DNA of 38,956 bases from an uncultured Clostridia bacterium (GTDB taxonomy: Bacteria; Bacillota; Clostridia; Christensenellales; UBA1242): positions 1 through 38,956 of the forward strand of contig CANRCQ010000006.1 of the NCBI GenBank assembly GCA_947629145.1, written 5' to 3'. Below the pieces are notes generated by a model. It made no database searches and was not told where the DNA came from. It worked only from the letters and a program-made list of their open reading frames with translations. Below are positions 13,681 to 20,338 of the stretch, one piece after another (positions within the stretch are counted from its first letter, which is position 1; each line of letters starts with the position of its first letter). A program made the position numbers and the translations under genes.

Positions 13681-13703
13681 TAAATTATATTGGAGTTTAA
13701 ACT

Positions 13704-14354
13704 ATGCTTAAAGATGCATTTACATTTTACTATAAAGCAACACAACTAAAAGATATGTTAAGGCAAGGTGCTGTGCAATGGAATGTGGATAAAGACAGGC
13801 TTGAGAGCATTGCCGAGCATACTTTTGGTTGTATGATTTTGGCAATTTCATTACAACCAGAGTTGGATTTAAAAATCGATTTAGGCAAGACATTGGAGAT
13901 GTTGACTATTCACGAACTTGAAGAACTTGCAATAGGAGATGTCACTCCCCTAGACAAAATAGATAAAAAATCACTCAAATTAAAGGCAAGAAATGCTGTT
14001 TATAATTTTGTTAAAGACTTAAAATGTGGCAAAAGACTTATGGCTCTTACCGATGAATATAATTTAGGCGAAACTCAAGAAGCAAAGTTTGCGAAAGCTG
14101 TTGACAAACTTGAGTGTGTTTTGGAGTTTAAAAAATATCAAGACTTGGGACAGGTTTCATTATCTAATTTAAAGCCTGAAATGTTGCAAAACAAGAAAGT
14201 GAAAGAATTTGTAGAAAGCGGACAATATGATTTGGCGGACATTTTCTTTTTGTATCACAAGCCTGCATTTGAAGGTTTTGGAATAGATGAAAAATATTGG
14301 TTTAATCATTTAAAATCCCTTGATATAGGTGTTCAAAAGCCGAAAGAAAAATAA
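13704..14354 (+). CDS. HD-domain protein, YfbR/HD_3-like (second paralogue)
   Basis: This 216-residue protein is a paralogue of the product of 154-813. Both share the pattern KLK(D/E)..R.G..QW..D..RLES(I/V)AEH..GC at the N-terminus. Metal-site residues are H39 (AEH), H70-E71 (IHELEE), E74 and D79 (IGD), then AKAVDKLECVLEFKKYQDLG, which carries the distal Asp. As in the paralogue, Glu replaces Asp in the HD doublet. The ribosome-binding site ttggag lies 9 nt upstream of the ATG. It probably acts as a metal-dependent phosphohydrolase on nucleotides, by family. Within an operon of small unknown genes its specific role is unclear. Confidence 0.75.
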   Translation: MLKDAFTFYYKATQLKDMLRQGAVQWNVDKDRLESIAEHTFGCMILAISLQPELDLKIDLGKTLEMLTIHELEELAIGDVTPLDKIDKKSLKLKARNAVYNFVKDLKCGKRLMALTDEYNLGETQEAKFAKAVDKLECVLEFKKYQDLGQVSLSNLKPEMLQNKKVKEFVESGQYDLADIFFLYHKPAFEGFGIDEKYWFNHLKSLDIGVQKPKEK

Positions 14355-14373
14355 AATTAAGGAGAAAAACTAA

Positions 14374-14691
14374 ATGAAAATTACAAAAAGTTATATTAAG
14401 GATGGAAAAGAAGCAACGCGAAAAGAAAAAACGCACTACTGCCCTATATTAGACAAGCAGATTGATGAGTCAAATTGTTTGGAAGTTAGAGCGATTGTTG
14501 GCGGCGAAGTGGTTGATGTTGGCGGAACTAGTGACGGCGATTATTCAAAAATGTATGAAGTGGAAAATTATGATGATATTTGCCAATTTGATTGCCAAGG
14601 ATTAAACTTGCCACTTGAAAAAAGAAGAAAATGTCATTTTAAAAACAAAGAAGATTATTTGAAGTGGAAAAATTCTAAGGAGCAAAAATGA
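14374..14691 (+). CDS. Unrecognised 105-residue cysteine-containing protein
   Basis: This small hydrophilic protein carries five cysteines at CPILDKQ, NCLEVR, ICQFDCQG and KCHFK, spaced so that they could bind a metal, though no standard zinc-ribbon pattern is complete. The fragment CPILDKQIDESNCLEVR looks like the N-terminal half of small Cys-rich proteins that begin YCP...C. The ribosome-binding site aaggag precedes the ATG by 9 nt. It lies 19 nt after the HD gene and overlaps the next gene by 4 nt (ATGA), so it is translationally coupled. I give no function. Confidence 0.65.
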   Translation: MKITKSYIKDGKEATRKEKTHYCPILDKQIDESNCLEVRAIVGGEVVDVGGTSDGDYSKMYEVENYDDICQFDCQGLNLPLEKRRKCHFKNKEDYLKWKNSKEQK

Positions 14692-15092
14692 AACTTGTTG
14701 AAAACAATAATGAAATCGAATTTTTGATTACTGGTTATGAATCCCCTGATTTAAAGTCAAGTGAAGATTTTGATTATGACGCAAATTGGTTGAATGATGC
14801 GGTTATCTACAACGGCAAAACCTACACTTTAGCTGGCATGTTAACAACCGAAATTGCTGAATTTATCGAAGAAATGGAGAAAGTGGATAGTGGCAAACAG
14901 CCAAACTGTTCTCTTGAACCCATAGAGCCAGGCATAATCATGACAGTTGAAAAGAAAAATGATAAATTTGCATTTACTTTGCAGTTTGGAATTAACGATA
15001 TGAGAACTGTCACTCAAAACTTAACAAACAAAGAGTTCATGGAAAAAATCAATGATTTCAAAGAAATTTTGCAAAAATACCCTGTTAGATAA
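14688..15092 (+). CDS. WapI-like putative immunity protein
   Basis: The product is a 134-residue acidic, soluble protein. The N-terminal part LITGYESPD..., followed by DYDANWLNDAVIYNGKTYTL, and the alternating C-terminal strands (SLEPIEPGIIMTVEKK...FTLQFGI) resemble the WapI-type immunity protein fold, in which a conserved D-x-NWL motif follows the first strands. Members protect against contact-dependent polymorphic toxins. The match is by eye and partial, so the assignment is tentative. The ATG overlaps the previous stop (ATGA) and has aaggag upstream. It sits in an operon with other small genes of similar character and no toxin gene in the window. Confidence 0.5.
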   Translation: MKLVENNNEIEFLITGYESPDLKSSEDFDYDANWLNDAVIYNGKTYTLAGMLTTEIAEFIEEMEKVDSGKQPNCSLEPIEPGIIMTVEKKNDKFAFTLQFGINDMRTVTQNLTNKEFMEKINDFKEILQKYPVR

Positions 15093-15101
15093 GGAGAAAA
15101 T

Positions 15102-15467
15102 ATGAACATAAATCAAATAAATTTTGCTGATGCAAGTTTAAAGAAAATTGAGATTGAATACAACAAAATTATACTAAAAATTTTGCTAGACAATGACCAA
15201 AAAATTGAGATTGAGTGCAACAATATTGTTGGCATGGACAATCTTTGCCTTTGGGACGAAAATATTTTAGAAAGCATAAAAGTGTTCCCTGCAAGCAAAG
15301 ACAATGCTTTTATCAAAAAGATTATGCAAAATTATGATAACGATGCATTATATGACAATGGTAAATCACTTAAAAACGAAATTTATGATATACAAATCAA
15401 ATTTAATTTCCTAGCCGACCTTGTCGCCCACATCTATTGCCAAGACTACACCATAAACGAAAAATAA
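15102..15467 (+). CDS. Unrecognised 121-residue protein, last gene of immunity-like operon
   Basis: The protein has an N-terminal block of beta strands (FADASLKKIEIEYNKIILKI, LLDNDQKIEIECNN), then a Trp-containing segment (LCLWDENILESIKVF) and a helical C-terminus. This plan, FxDAxLxxI followed by antiparallel strands, is common in small immunity-like proteins of Firmicutes, but no family was identified with certainty. It starts 9 nt after the previous stop, with taaggag before the ATG, and ends in the shared terminator that also serves the convergent transglutaminase-fold gene. Confidence 0.65.
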   Translation: MNINQINFADASLKKIEIEYNKIILKILLDNDQKIEIECNNIVGMDNLCLWDENILESIKVFPASKDNAFIKKIMQNYDNDALYDNGKSLKNEIYDIQIKFNFLADLVAHIYCQDYTINEK

Positions 15468-15490
15468 AAAACGGCAAACGCCGTTTTTTT
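15466..15490. terminator. Bidirectional terminator
   Basis: ACGGC-aaac-GCCGT flanked by A's on the left and T8 on the right; shared by the immunity-like operon (+) and the transglutaminase-fold gene (-). Confidence 0.85.
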
Positions 15491-15518
15491 TATTTATAAC
15501 ATATCATTAAAACATTAA

Positions 15519-17429
15519 TCAACGTCCTTTTGCTGAATCTTTATGTAAGCCTTTTCCGTGTGGGTTTTGTATGAACAGTTTATAGTCGTCTTGTTTCACA
15601 AGTGCCATAATATTCCCAACTGCTTTATTTAAAGTATCTTCATCGATTGTTTCTGTTGATGCATATATTTGTTGAAATTCTTCGTCACTTAAAGATGAGA
15701 AGTTTTGATTTAATGTCCCACTGAGATTAAGATTTTCTAATGTTTTTCTTCTGAATCCATCAAAATATTCACAATCATTAAGAGAAAAATTTACACTTTG
15801 TTTCGCAAAATTTGAAACCATTTCAAACAAGTTCTTAATTGAGCCATTTGTAGCCTCAGAAACACGACTCTCATAATCAATTTCTGATGTATATCTTGGC
15901 AAATGAAAAACTCTTACAGGGTTAGATAAAAATGCCTTTCCTGCTACTGTTTTTGGAATGCCAAATGCTTGCGCTTCTTGATATAATAAAAGATTTATTT
16001 GTCGAAAGTCTTCAACTCGGCACTCTCTTTCTATGATGTCTTGAACTGAATCCAAGAAATCTTGCATTTTTTGTTGTTTTTCACTTGTCGTAAGTGACAT
16101 AAATGCAGAAAATGTTTCATCAATATTTGATGTTGGTTCTTTTGGCTCGATTTTTTCAATAAATGAAAGAATATCAGTCGATGTTTCAACTAATTTTTGT
16201 TGTTCATTCTCATCTAATTCATCGATATATGCGGAAATTTTATTATAAAATTCCGCGCCCGTTTCAAGGTATTCTGCAAGTGCCCAGTTACTCAAATCTT
16301 TTAATTTCATTGATGCAAATTTTTTATAGTTGCGTTTAAATTGAGTGTATAACGTTTTGTCTTTATTATATTTTTTTCTTACTGCATCAGAAATTTGTTT
16401 GTCACATTCAAAACGCAAATTAACTTCATCGACAATGGATTTTAAATTTAAATTTGCAAGTTTATTAAAATTAAAACTCTTACTAGAGCCTTTTCTTTCT
16501 TGTATATCTGACAGCCAAGTTGGGTCTACAACATATACTCCTTGTTTAAGACCATATTTTGGATCTTCTTTCATCAAAACTTTTGCACGCACATGACCTT
16601 GCACCGTTTGAGATTGCGCATCAAATCCCAAAGCACGCATAATTTCAGTATAATATCTTGCATAACCAACACAACAAATGTATTTCGCATCATTTTTTAC
16701 TATTTCTGAAAGACTTCGACTTGCATTATATGGCTGTTTTTTGTCGTTTAAAGTATATTTATATTGAGCAAGATAGTGAAGTGCAAGCAAATGTTGTTCA
16801 TATGGGCTGCTTGTTTTAGATTTAATCAAGTCTGCTATTTGTGTTATTTTTCTTCTAACATCTTCGATTTTATCATTTTCGACTAAAAGACAAGTTTTTT
16901 TGATTTGATTTAAGTCTGTTGCATAAAGCAAATTGCTTATGGAATCAATGTCAAGCAAAACAACATCATCACTTAAATTTAACTTTGCAATGTTTTGCAT
17001 AACTTGTTTGGTTTTTTCATTATAACTATGAAAAACATCGTCATCTGTCGCTCCATTGCGTGTAACTCCAAGCGAAATTAATTTTACCTTGTTTTGTTTT
17101 GTAATATAATTTGTAAGAGTTTTAAGCATTTCACTGATTTCATCATTATTCATTTGTCTTAATGTTGTATCATCAACAGTAAAAACGATACTTTTATATT
17201 GAATATCTTTACTATGTGAAACCAAGTTTTTTAAACTTTTATACAAACTGTCCAAATCAGTAAAAGCCTTATCAAGTGAAATTGCCACTGAATAATCTTT
17301 ATTAGAATGATGATTTTTTTTTATATTGTAAAGTTTGTAATCTCGAACAAATTCTTTGTCTTTTATTATTAAAAACCCATCTCTTTCAAAATCTTCAATG
17401 TCTAATTGTGTTATTTTTTTATAATGCAT
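15519..17429 (-). CDS. Transglutaminase-fold protein (putative cysteine protease-like)
   Basis: The product has 636 residues, no signal peptide and no membrane segment, so it is probably cytoplasmic. Residues about 240-306 form a transglutaminase-like core: Cys in YICCVGYARYYTEIMRALG (C253, with C252 adjacent), His in VQGHVRAKVLM (H279) and Asp in VYVVDPTW (D302), the usual Cys-His-Asp triad with the D-x-TW ending. About 240 residues precede and 330 follow, largely helical and not recognised. Such domains in bacteria act as proteases, peptidases or protein cross-linkers. Ribosome-binding site gggagag 5 nt from the ATG, with a near-consensus extended -10 promoter. It sits alone between immunity-like genes and the riboswitch operon; role unknown. 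Confidence 0.75.
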   Translation of the reverse strand: MHYKKITQLDIEDFERDGFLIIKDKEFVRDYKLYNIKKNHHSNKDYSVAISLDKAFTDLDSLYKSLKNLVSHSKDIQYKSIVFTVDDTTLRQMNNDEISEMLKTLTNYITKQNKVKLISLGVTRNGATDDDVFHSYNEKTKQVMQNIAKLNLSDDVVLLDIDSISNLLYATDLNQIKKTCLLVENDKIEDVRRKITQIADLIKSKTSSPYEQHLLALHYLAQYKYTLNDKKQPYNASRSLSEIVKNDAKYICCVGYARYYTEIMRALGFDAQSQTVQGHVRAKVLMKEDPKYGLKQGVYVVDPTWLSDIQERKGSSKSFNFNKLANLNLKSIVDEVNLRFECDKQISDAVRKKYNKDKTLYTQFKRNYKKFASMKLKDLSNWALAEYLETGAEFYNKISAYIDELDENEQQKLVETSTDILSFIEKIEPKEPTSNIDETFSAFMSLTTSEKQQKMQDFLDSVQDIIERECRVEDFRQINLLLYQEAQAFGIPKTVAGKAFLSNPVRVFHLPRYTSEIDYESRVSEATNGSIKNLFEMVSNFAKQSVNFSLNDCEYFDGFRRKTLENLNLSGTLNQNFSSLSDEEFQQIYASTETIDEDTLNKAVGNIMALVKQDDYKLFIQNPHGKGLHKDSAKGR

Positions 17430-17454
17430 CTTTCTCTCCCATTTTTATATATCA

Positions 17455-17483
17455 ATCATATCATAATCCCCATATTATGTCAA
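17455..17483 (-). promoter_or_regulatory. Promoter of the transglutaminase-fold gene
   Basis: On the minus strand: TTGACA, a 17-nt spacer, TATGAT (complement at 17455-17460) preceded by TGA (extended -10). Confidence 0.85.
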
Positions 17484-17522
17484 ATTTTAGAAAAAAATTT
17501 CAAAATTTTTTTAAAAAAAGTA

Positions 17523-17551
17523 TTGACAAAGAAAAAATGATGTGATAAGAT
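17523..17551 (+). promoter_or_regulatory. Promoter of the manganese riboswitch transcript
   Basis: Consensus TTGACA at 17523-17528, a 17-nt spacer and TAAGAT at 17546-17551 preceded by TGA. The start site falls at about 17558, the 5' edge of the aptamer. Confidence 0.85.
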
Positions 17552-17557
17552 ATGTGC

Positions 17558-17663
17558 ATAAAAGGGAGTAGTTTCCACAGCCGCGGACGTGGTTGCAAGG
17601 CGTCAATTCGAACATTTGTTCCGCTTTGCAAGAGCAAATAAGTGCTTTAACAAGACTTTTTGA
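17558..17663 (+). promoter_or_regulatory. yybP-ykoY (Mn2+) riboswitch aptamer
   Basis: Conserved family landmarks appear in order: AAAGGGAGTAG at the 5' side, the GCGTCAATTCG segment followed by a CCGCTTTG strand, a small P4-like hairpin AGCA/TGCT, and the closing strand AACAAGACTTTTT. In known members these read GGGGAGUAG, GUCGUCAAUUCG and GCAAGACCUUU. The outer stem pairs AAAAG with CTTTT. Known members sense Mn2+ and turn on efflux or Mn-handling genes. Here the downstream genes are not of the usual MntP or TMEM165 types. Confidence 0.88.
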
Positions 17664-17689
17664 AGAAATTCAGGAAGTCTTGTTTTTTT
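17649..17689 (+). terminator. Expression platform of the riboswitch (terminator)
   Basis: AACAAGACTT (17649-17658) pairs with AAGTCTTGTT (17675-17684) and is followed by T's, a good intrinsic terminator. The 5' arm is part of the aptamer closing stem, so Mn2+ binding should block termination. The overlapping hairpin ATTCAGGAAG/CTTCCTGAAT (17668-17701) is an alternative fold. Confidence 0.8.
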
Positions 17690-17725
17690 GTCTTCCTGAA
17701 TAAAAAATCAAAAAGGAGACAAAAA

Positions 17726-18151
17726 ATGAAAAAATTAAAAAAACTTATAGCACTTTCGCTTGCCAGTATTTTCTGTGCCGGAACGACTTCTGTTTTGACA
17801 GGATGTAATTACAATCACGATGTTTCAAATACGGAAGATAGGATAAATCTTGTGTCAAACAAAAATGTGTATATTGTTGTCAGTGAAAATGGCATTGACA
17901 CCCTGCACAAAGGTGATGTTGTGACTTATATATGGAGTAGTGGTTATGGTGGCCCTGCTTCTTTACCAACGGTCCTTAAATTCAACTGTGGCAAGGATTT
18001 GCAAACTTATCAATTTGTGGCATATCCACAAGGTTGTCCAAAAGAAGACAAATATGATGAAATTTGCGATTGCGCGCGTGAAATAACACTCGCATCCGAA
18101 AATAACGATGTTAAAACTGCGCAAAAATATGACGCAGATAAAATTCTTTAA
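17726..18151 (+). CDS. Unrecognised lipoprotein controlled by the Mn2+ riboswitch
   Basis: The product has 141 residues. The ATG at 17726 has aaaggag 8 nt upstream; a longer frame upstream begins inside the terminator and is not used. The N-terminus is a lipoprotein signal (KKLKK, hydrophobic helix, lipobox VLTGC at about residue 26). The rest, about 115 residues, is soluble and exported, with Cys residues in NCGKD, QGCPKE and ICDCARE. No family was recognised. It is the first gene after a manganese riboswitch, so it should be made when Mn2+ is high. It is followed after 12 nt by a membrane protein gene, with which it probably functions. Confidence 0.8.
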   Translation: MKKLKKLIALSLASIFCAGTTSVLTGCNYNHDVSNTEDRINLVSNKNVYIVVSENGIDTLHKGDVVTYIWSSGYGGPASLPTVLKFNCGKDLQTYQFVAYPQGCPKEDKYDEICDCAREITLASENNDVKTAQKYDADKIL

Positions 18152-18163
18152 AGGAGAAAACAA

Positions 18164-18877
18164 ATGGGACTTTTTTATCTAACTGACGGATATGCAAAAT
18201 TGGAGAAAGTTGGGATTATTGTTTGCAGTGTAACATTATTGGGCGCAGTTACTATAATCCCCTACTGCGTAATCACCACACATAATGACACACAAAAAGC
18301 ACTTGAAGAATTAAACACAAAGATTGAAAAGGATTTGGATGTTGATTCTTTCAGCACACAAAGTGTCATTTTCGACAAGACAAACGAAAACTTCTTAATA
18401 AAAATTACTGGTTCATCAAAAGACAATTCATATCTTGCCGCCAACTACAAGGTTAATGAACAAGATTACTATAATCTTCAAAGTGAGAAAAATAATGTTG
18501 TCAAAATAAATGAACATGGACTTGGATTTATTAAAAACGTTCTCGAAGTTCTCAATCGCAGTGAGTTTTTAGAAAAAGATGCAGAAGAACTTGCGCTGGT
18601 GAGAAATGGGGAGTTGGTTTTAAATCTTTCAAAGCCTTATGTTGACGAAGAAAAGAAATCAATAAATTACGACTTGACAATTGCAAGACTTCACGGCAGC
18701 GACCTAAAACTAGGGAAATTTGTCGTTTCCGCTCCCCTAACTGACACTCTTAAAGAAAACCCAAAAGAAGTTTATTCTTTGCCAAGTGAAAAAGTGGAAA
18801 TTGAAAAAGTTAAAGTAAAAACATACACCGATGTGGCTCATGTTGAAATGTATGATAATTCAACTTTGATTATTTAA
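18164..18877 (+). CDS. Unrecognised membrane-anchored protein, second gene of the Mn2+ riboswitch operon
   Basis: This 237-residue protein has one N-terminal transmembrane helix (about residues 15-37, VGIIVCSVTLLGAVTIIPYCVI) and a large extracytoplasmic domain of mixed strands and helices. No metal-ligand cluster, enzyme motif or known family was recognised. The ribosome-binding site aaaggag lies 8 nt before the ATG, and the gene follows the lipoprotein gene by 12 nt, so both should respond to Mn2+. No clear terminator was seen after the stop; a separate promoter starts a small ORF about 20 nt later. Confidence 0.75.
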   Translation: MGLFYLTDGYAKLEKVGIIVCSVTLLGAVTIIPYCVITTHNDTQKALEELNTKIEKDLDVDSFSTQSVIFDKTNENFLIKITGSSKDNSYLAANYKVNEQDYYNLQSEKNNVVKINEHGLGFIKNVLEVLNRSEFLEKDAEELALVRNGELVLNLSKPYVDEEKKSINYDLTIARLHGSDLKLGKFVVSAPLTDTLKENPKEVYSLPSEKVEIEKVKVKTYTDVAHVEMYDNSTLII

Positions 18878-18893
18878 AACACCTTATAAATAC

Positions 18894-18922
18894 TTGCTAA
18901 AACAACATAAATATGATACGAT
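18894..18922 (+). promoter_or_regulatory. Promoter of the small ORF at 18995
   Basis: TTGCTA at 18894-18899, a 17-nt spacer and TACGAT at 18917-18922 preceded by TGA (extended -10). The predicted leader is about 66 nt. Confidence 0.65.
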
Positions 18923-18994
18923 AAAATTAGAAGCTATTAAGGATGTTATTCCAGTAGAAAAAATTTAAAAAGCGTAATAAGGAGAAAATAAAAT

Positions 18995-19136
18995 ATGAAT
19001 CAAATTTACGCAGGTGGACACTCTATTGTGACGAAGGGCAACAAGTTGATAATCGATTCACGGAAATCTTGTTTTATCTGGAAATGAAGTTATTACAAAC
19101 AATCGTCAATTAAATGAAAATTCGCGCGAATTATAA
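18995..19136 (+). pseudogene. Small ORF, probably frameshifted (about 47 residues if repaired)
   Basis: It occupies the 309 bp between 18877 and 19187. An ATG at 18995 with aaggag 8 nt upstream opens MNQIYAGGHSIVTKGNKLIID and then runs into a TGA after 30 codons. Removing one base near 19058 continues the frame as HGNLVLSGNEVITNNRQLN and ends at a TAA at 19134-19136. The two parts read like one beta-rich small protein, so a frameshift or sequencing error is likely. It has its own promoter and shares a terminator with the convergent gene. Family unknown. Confidence 0.45.
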
Positions 19137-19144
19137 TTAACAAG

Positions 19145-19187
19145 AAAATTAAAAGTGTTTAAAAAAAACGGCATTTGCCGTTTTTTT
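19145..19187. repeat. 43-nt terminator repeat, copy 1
   Basis: A-rich lead, then AAAACGGCATTTGCCGTTTT; identical to 21972-22014 except for one base in the loop. It works as a bidirectional terminator for the small ORF (+) and the subtilase-like gene (-). Confidence 0.9.
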
Positions 19188-20218
19188 CATTTAATTATTG
19201 TTAATTTTTTAAAATCGATAATTTTGTCACACATATCAGTTTTTTGAGATAAATTATCACACAATTGTGCAAATTTTTCTATTGTCAGTCCCCTATCTTT
19301 ACTTTTACAATAAGAATAAAAATATGCGACAATAGGGATTGCCCAACTTTGTCCACTTCCAGAAATAGCAAAACCATTTTTACTTCCAAATTCTGTGATA
19401 ACACGCGTAACTGGCACACCAATTTTATGTGGCGTGTTAAATGTGTATCTGTATGAAGAAATTTGTTCTTTTGCAAACATAGGTTTTTCTGCGGCTGTAA
19501 AATTTAATTCGCTGAAAAATTTATGACTGTCAACAACTTCGCAATCGACCTGTTTTAATTTTTCAACCATATCTTTGATTTGCTGTTTTGTTGCCCACTT
19601 GGTTGTGTCATCAATCAACAAATTGCTTATACTCACCGCGTGTATTTTTTGCCCATTTTTTATTCGACTAAAAACATCTTTCAATGCTTTTAAAACAGTT
19701 TCATATCTTCGTTTCCATGAAGTTGTATAGGCAATGATTTTAGGATTATTTGCATACTTAAAAATATTTGACAAAACCCCTTCCATATGAAAATGAGTTT
19801 GGTCGTTTTTTGCTGAAAAATCAACCAATTCTATGTTTTTGTTTTTATAAAATTCATGGAGATAAAACTGCGAAGGATTGTCTATTATTGCCAAACAAAC
19901 ATCTTGGTCATCATCAATAAAATTGCAATGTTCAAAATTCAAAATTTTGTTTTTATCAAAAAATTTTGGCATTTTTTCTGGAAACAAAGTGCTTGAAGAA
20001 AATGGAATTTTATCAAAATCTTCTTTAGAAAGTTTAGAAAAATTGATATGTTTTACATTTTGATATTGAATTCCCCAAATTCTAAATAAGTTATCTTGTG
20101 AAAGACTTTCAACCCCTTCATGCGTTAAACCGCCATCAACCAACTTTTTGTTGACTTGTAATAAAAGATTTTTAATATACACTTCTTGAGAAAATTTAAA
20201 TTCATCAAATAAAATCAT
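19187..20218 (-). CDS. Divergent subtilase-like (S8) peptidase, cytoplasmic
   Basis: This 343-residue protein has no signal peptide. Residues compatible with a subtilisin triad are D113 in CLAIIDNP (compare VAVIDTG), H144 in HFHMEGV (compare HGTHVAG) and S291 in SGSGQSWAIPIVAY (compare GTSMASP). Family signatures are weak, so this could be an active S8 peptidase or a non-catalytic relative. The ATG complementary to 20216-20218, 5 nt after gggag, is preferred to an in-frame GTG at 20230 that overlaps the ribosome-binding site. It is divergent from the ABC-F gene and shares the intergenic promoter region with it. The stop touches the terminator hairpin. Confidence 0.6.
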   Translation of the reverse strand: MILFDEFKFSQEVYIKNLLLQVNKKLVDGGLTHEGVESLSQDNLFRIWGIQYQNVKHINFSKLSKEDFDKIPFSSSTLFPEKMPKFFDKNKILNFEHCNFIDDDQDVCLAIIDNPSQFYLHEFYKNKNIELVDFSAKNDQTHFHMEGVLSNIFKYANNPKIIAYTTSWKRRYETVLKALKDVFSRIKNGQKIHAVSISNLLIDDTTKWATKQQIKDMVEKLKQVDCEVVDSHKFFSELNFTAAEKPMFAKEQISSYRYTFNTPHKIGVPVTRVITEFGSKNGFAISGSGQSWAIPIVAYFYSYCKSKDRGLTIEKFAQLCDNLSQKTDMCDKIIDFKKLTIIK

Positions 20219-20235
20219 ATTATCTCCCACAACTC

Positions 20236-20264
20236 ATTATATCATAAAATTATTAAAAATCATT
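20236..20264 (-). promoter_or_regulatory. Promoter of the subtilase-like gene
   Basis: On the minus strand: TATAAT (complement at 20236-20241) preceded by TGA; the -35 at 17 nt (AATGAT) is poor, so it relies on the extended -10. Confidence 0.65.
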
Positions 20265-20303
20265 GATTTTTCAAAAATTTTTAATTGAAATAAAAACTTA
20301 GAT

Positions 20304-20332
20304 TTGACTTTTTTTGATTTTTTTGATATATA
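20304..20332 (+). promoter_or_regulatory. Promoter of the ABC-F gene, positioned for a leaderless transcript
   Basis: TTGACT at 20304-20309, a 17-nt spacer and TATATA at 20327-20332 preceded by TGA. The ATG is 6 nt after the -10, where transcription should start. Confidence 0.7.
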
Positions 20333-20338
20333 AGATAT

